From NCBI GenBank assembly GCA_022749755.1, contig CM040444.1, positions 5,831,009-5,895,008 on the forward strand: a stretch of DNA of 64,000 bases. The letters run 5' to 3'. The DNA comes from Azadirachta indica. Its lineage: Eukaryota; Streptophyta; Magnoliopsida; Sapindales; Meliaceae. This document shows, piece after piece, positions 63,844 through 64,000 of the stretch (its first letter is position 1; each line of letters opens with the position of its first letter). The translations under genes were made by a program, and so were the position numbers. The notes below the pieces were generated by a model. That model did no database searches and had not been told where the DNA came from. It saw only the letters and a list, made by a program, of their open reading frames with translations.

Positions 63844-64000
63844 TGTTTTAGAACATTGCGATCAATAATTGTTTTGATAATAGAAAATATTGATATTCTT
63901 CACTAAAGAAATTCTTCTTCTAGTTTTCTATGTATTATTTTTGGCATTAAGAATTGAAATACAGTTTGAACATCAAAAAGATTTCCGAAATTAAGGCATT
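63302..64000 (+). repeat. R3 repeat, right-most copy
   Basis: Matches 55330-56240 ('aaatgttatattatcaattt', 'attattattgaaagagaaca', 'ccataaaaatagaataataa') with a central deletion. It includes a (TAA)n run of about 18 units at 63788-63842. The window ends inside it. Confidence 0.7.

Overview
This is a strongly AT-rich, gene-poor stretch of a flowering-plant (eudicot-like) nuclear genome. It has GT-AG introns, long (TA)n and (TAA)n microsatellites, nested class I and class II transposons, and a small family of papain-type cysteine protease genes. The proteases resemble xylem cysteine proteases (XCP group, peptidase C1A): each has a signal peptide, an inhibitory prodomain with ERFNIN spacing, and a mature domain with the catalytic triad, all in four exons. 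The species cannot be named from the sequence alone. No bacterial genes, tRNA, rRNA or CRISPR array were seen.

The organising theme is a decayed protease cluster. Five copies can be followed from start region to stop: P1 (3735-5152, minus), P2 (20669-22123, minus), P3 (41072-42460, plus), P4 (46539-47977, minus) and P5 (51180-52281, minus). There is also an isolated exon-4 fragment (36876-37090) and a 'ghost' locus (59130-59570) that keeps the promoter and 3' flank but has lost the gene body. Only P3, the single copy on the plus strand, has an intact reading frame (372 residues). P1 has one frameshift, P2 a 5-bp insertion in exon 2, P4 many lesions, and P5 has lost the start codon, most of the prodomain and the catalytic Asn segment.

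Layout: 1-3400 is an array of a dispersed repeat, here called R. P1 follows, then a degenerate Ty3/gypsy fragment (5420-7330), a shared flank, a hAT transposase relic and R again. A 6.3-kb CACTA transposon (11579-17894, 3-bp target duplication) and a 1.5-kb hAT-like element (18721-20238, perfect 8-bp duplication) both sit inside R. P2 comes next with the same upstream order, interrupted by a 2.1-kb hAT-like insertion (22390-24476) whose empty site is visible at P1. The region 28676-31320 is a tandem duplication of a hAT relic plus R. A large inverted repeat (arms about 31640-32820 and 37950-40620) encloses a Copia LTR with its 3' region, the captured protease exon and an unidentified 112-codon open frame; a foldback transposon interrupts its right arm. 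P3 and its inverted flank follow to about 45400. P4, an R array and P5 follow. The right end (52386-64000) is a third repeat family, R3, holding a truncated LINE, a fructokinase pseudogene, the ghost locus and a 1.74-kb solo LTR with a perfect 5-bp duplication.

P1 and P2 imply an ancestral tandem unit of protease, gypsy relic, flank, hAT relic and R, later swollen by insertions. P3 with its reversed flank and reversed gypsy relic fits a local inversion of the same unit. No pathway of cooperating genes is seen: the biology is birth, inversion and decay of one protease family under transposon pressure.
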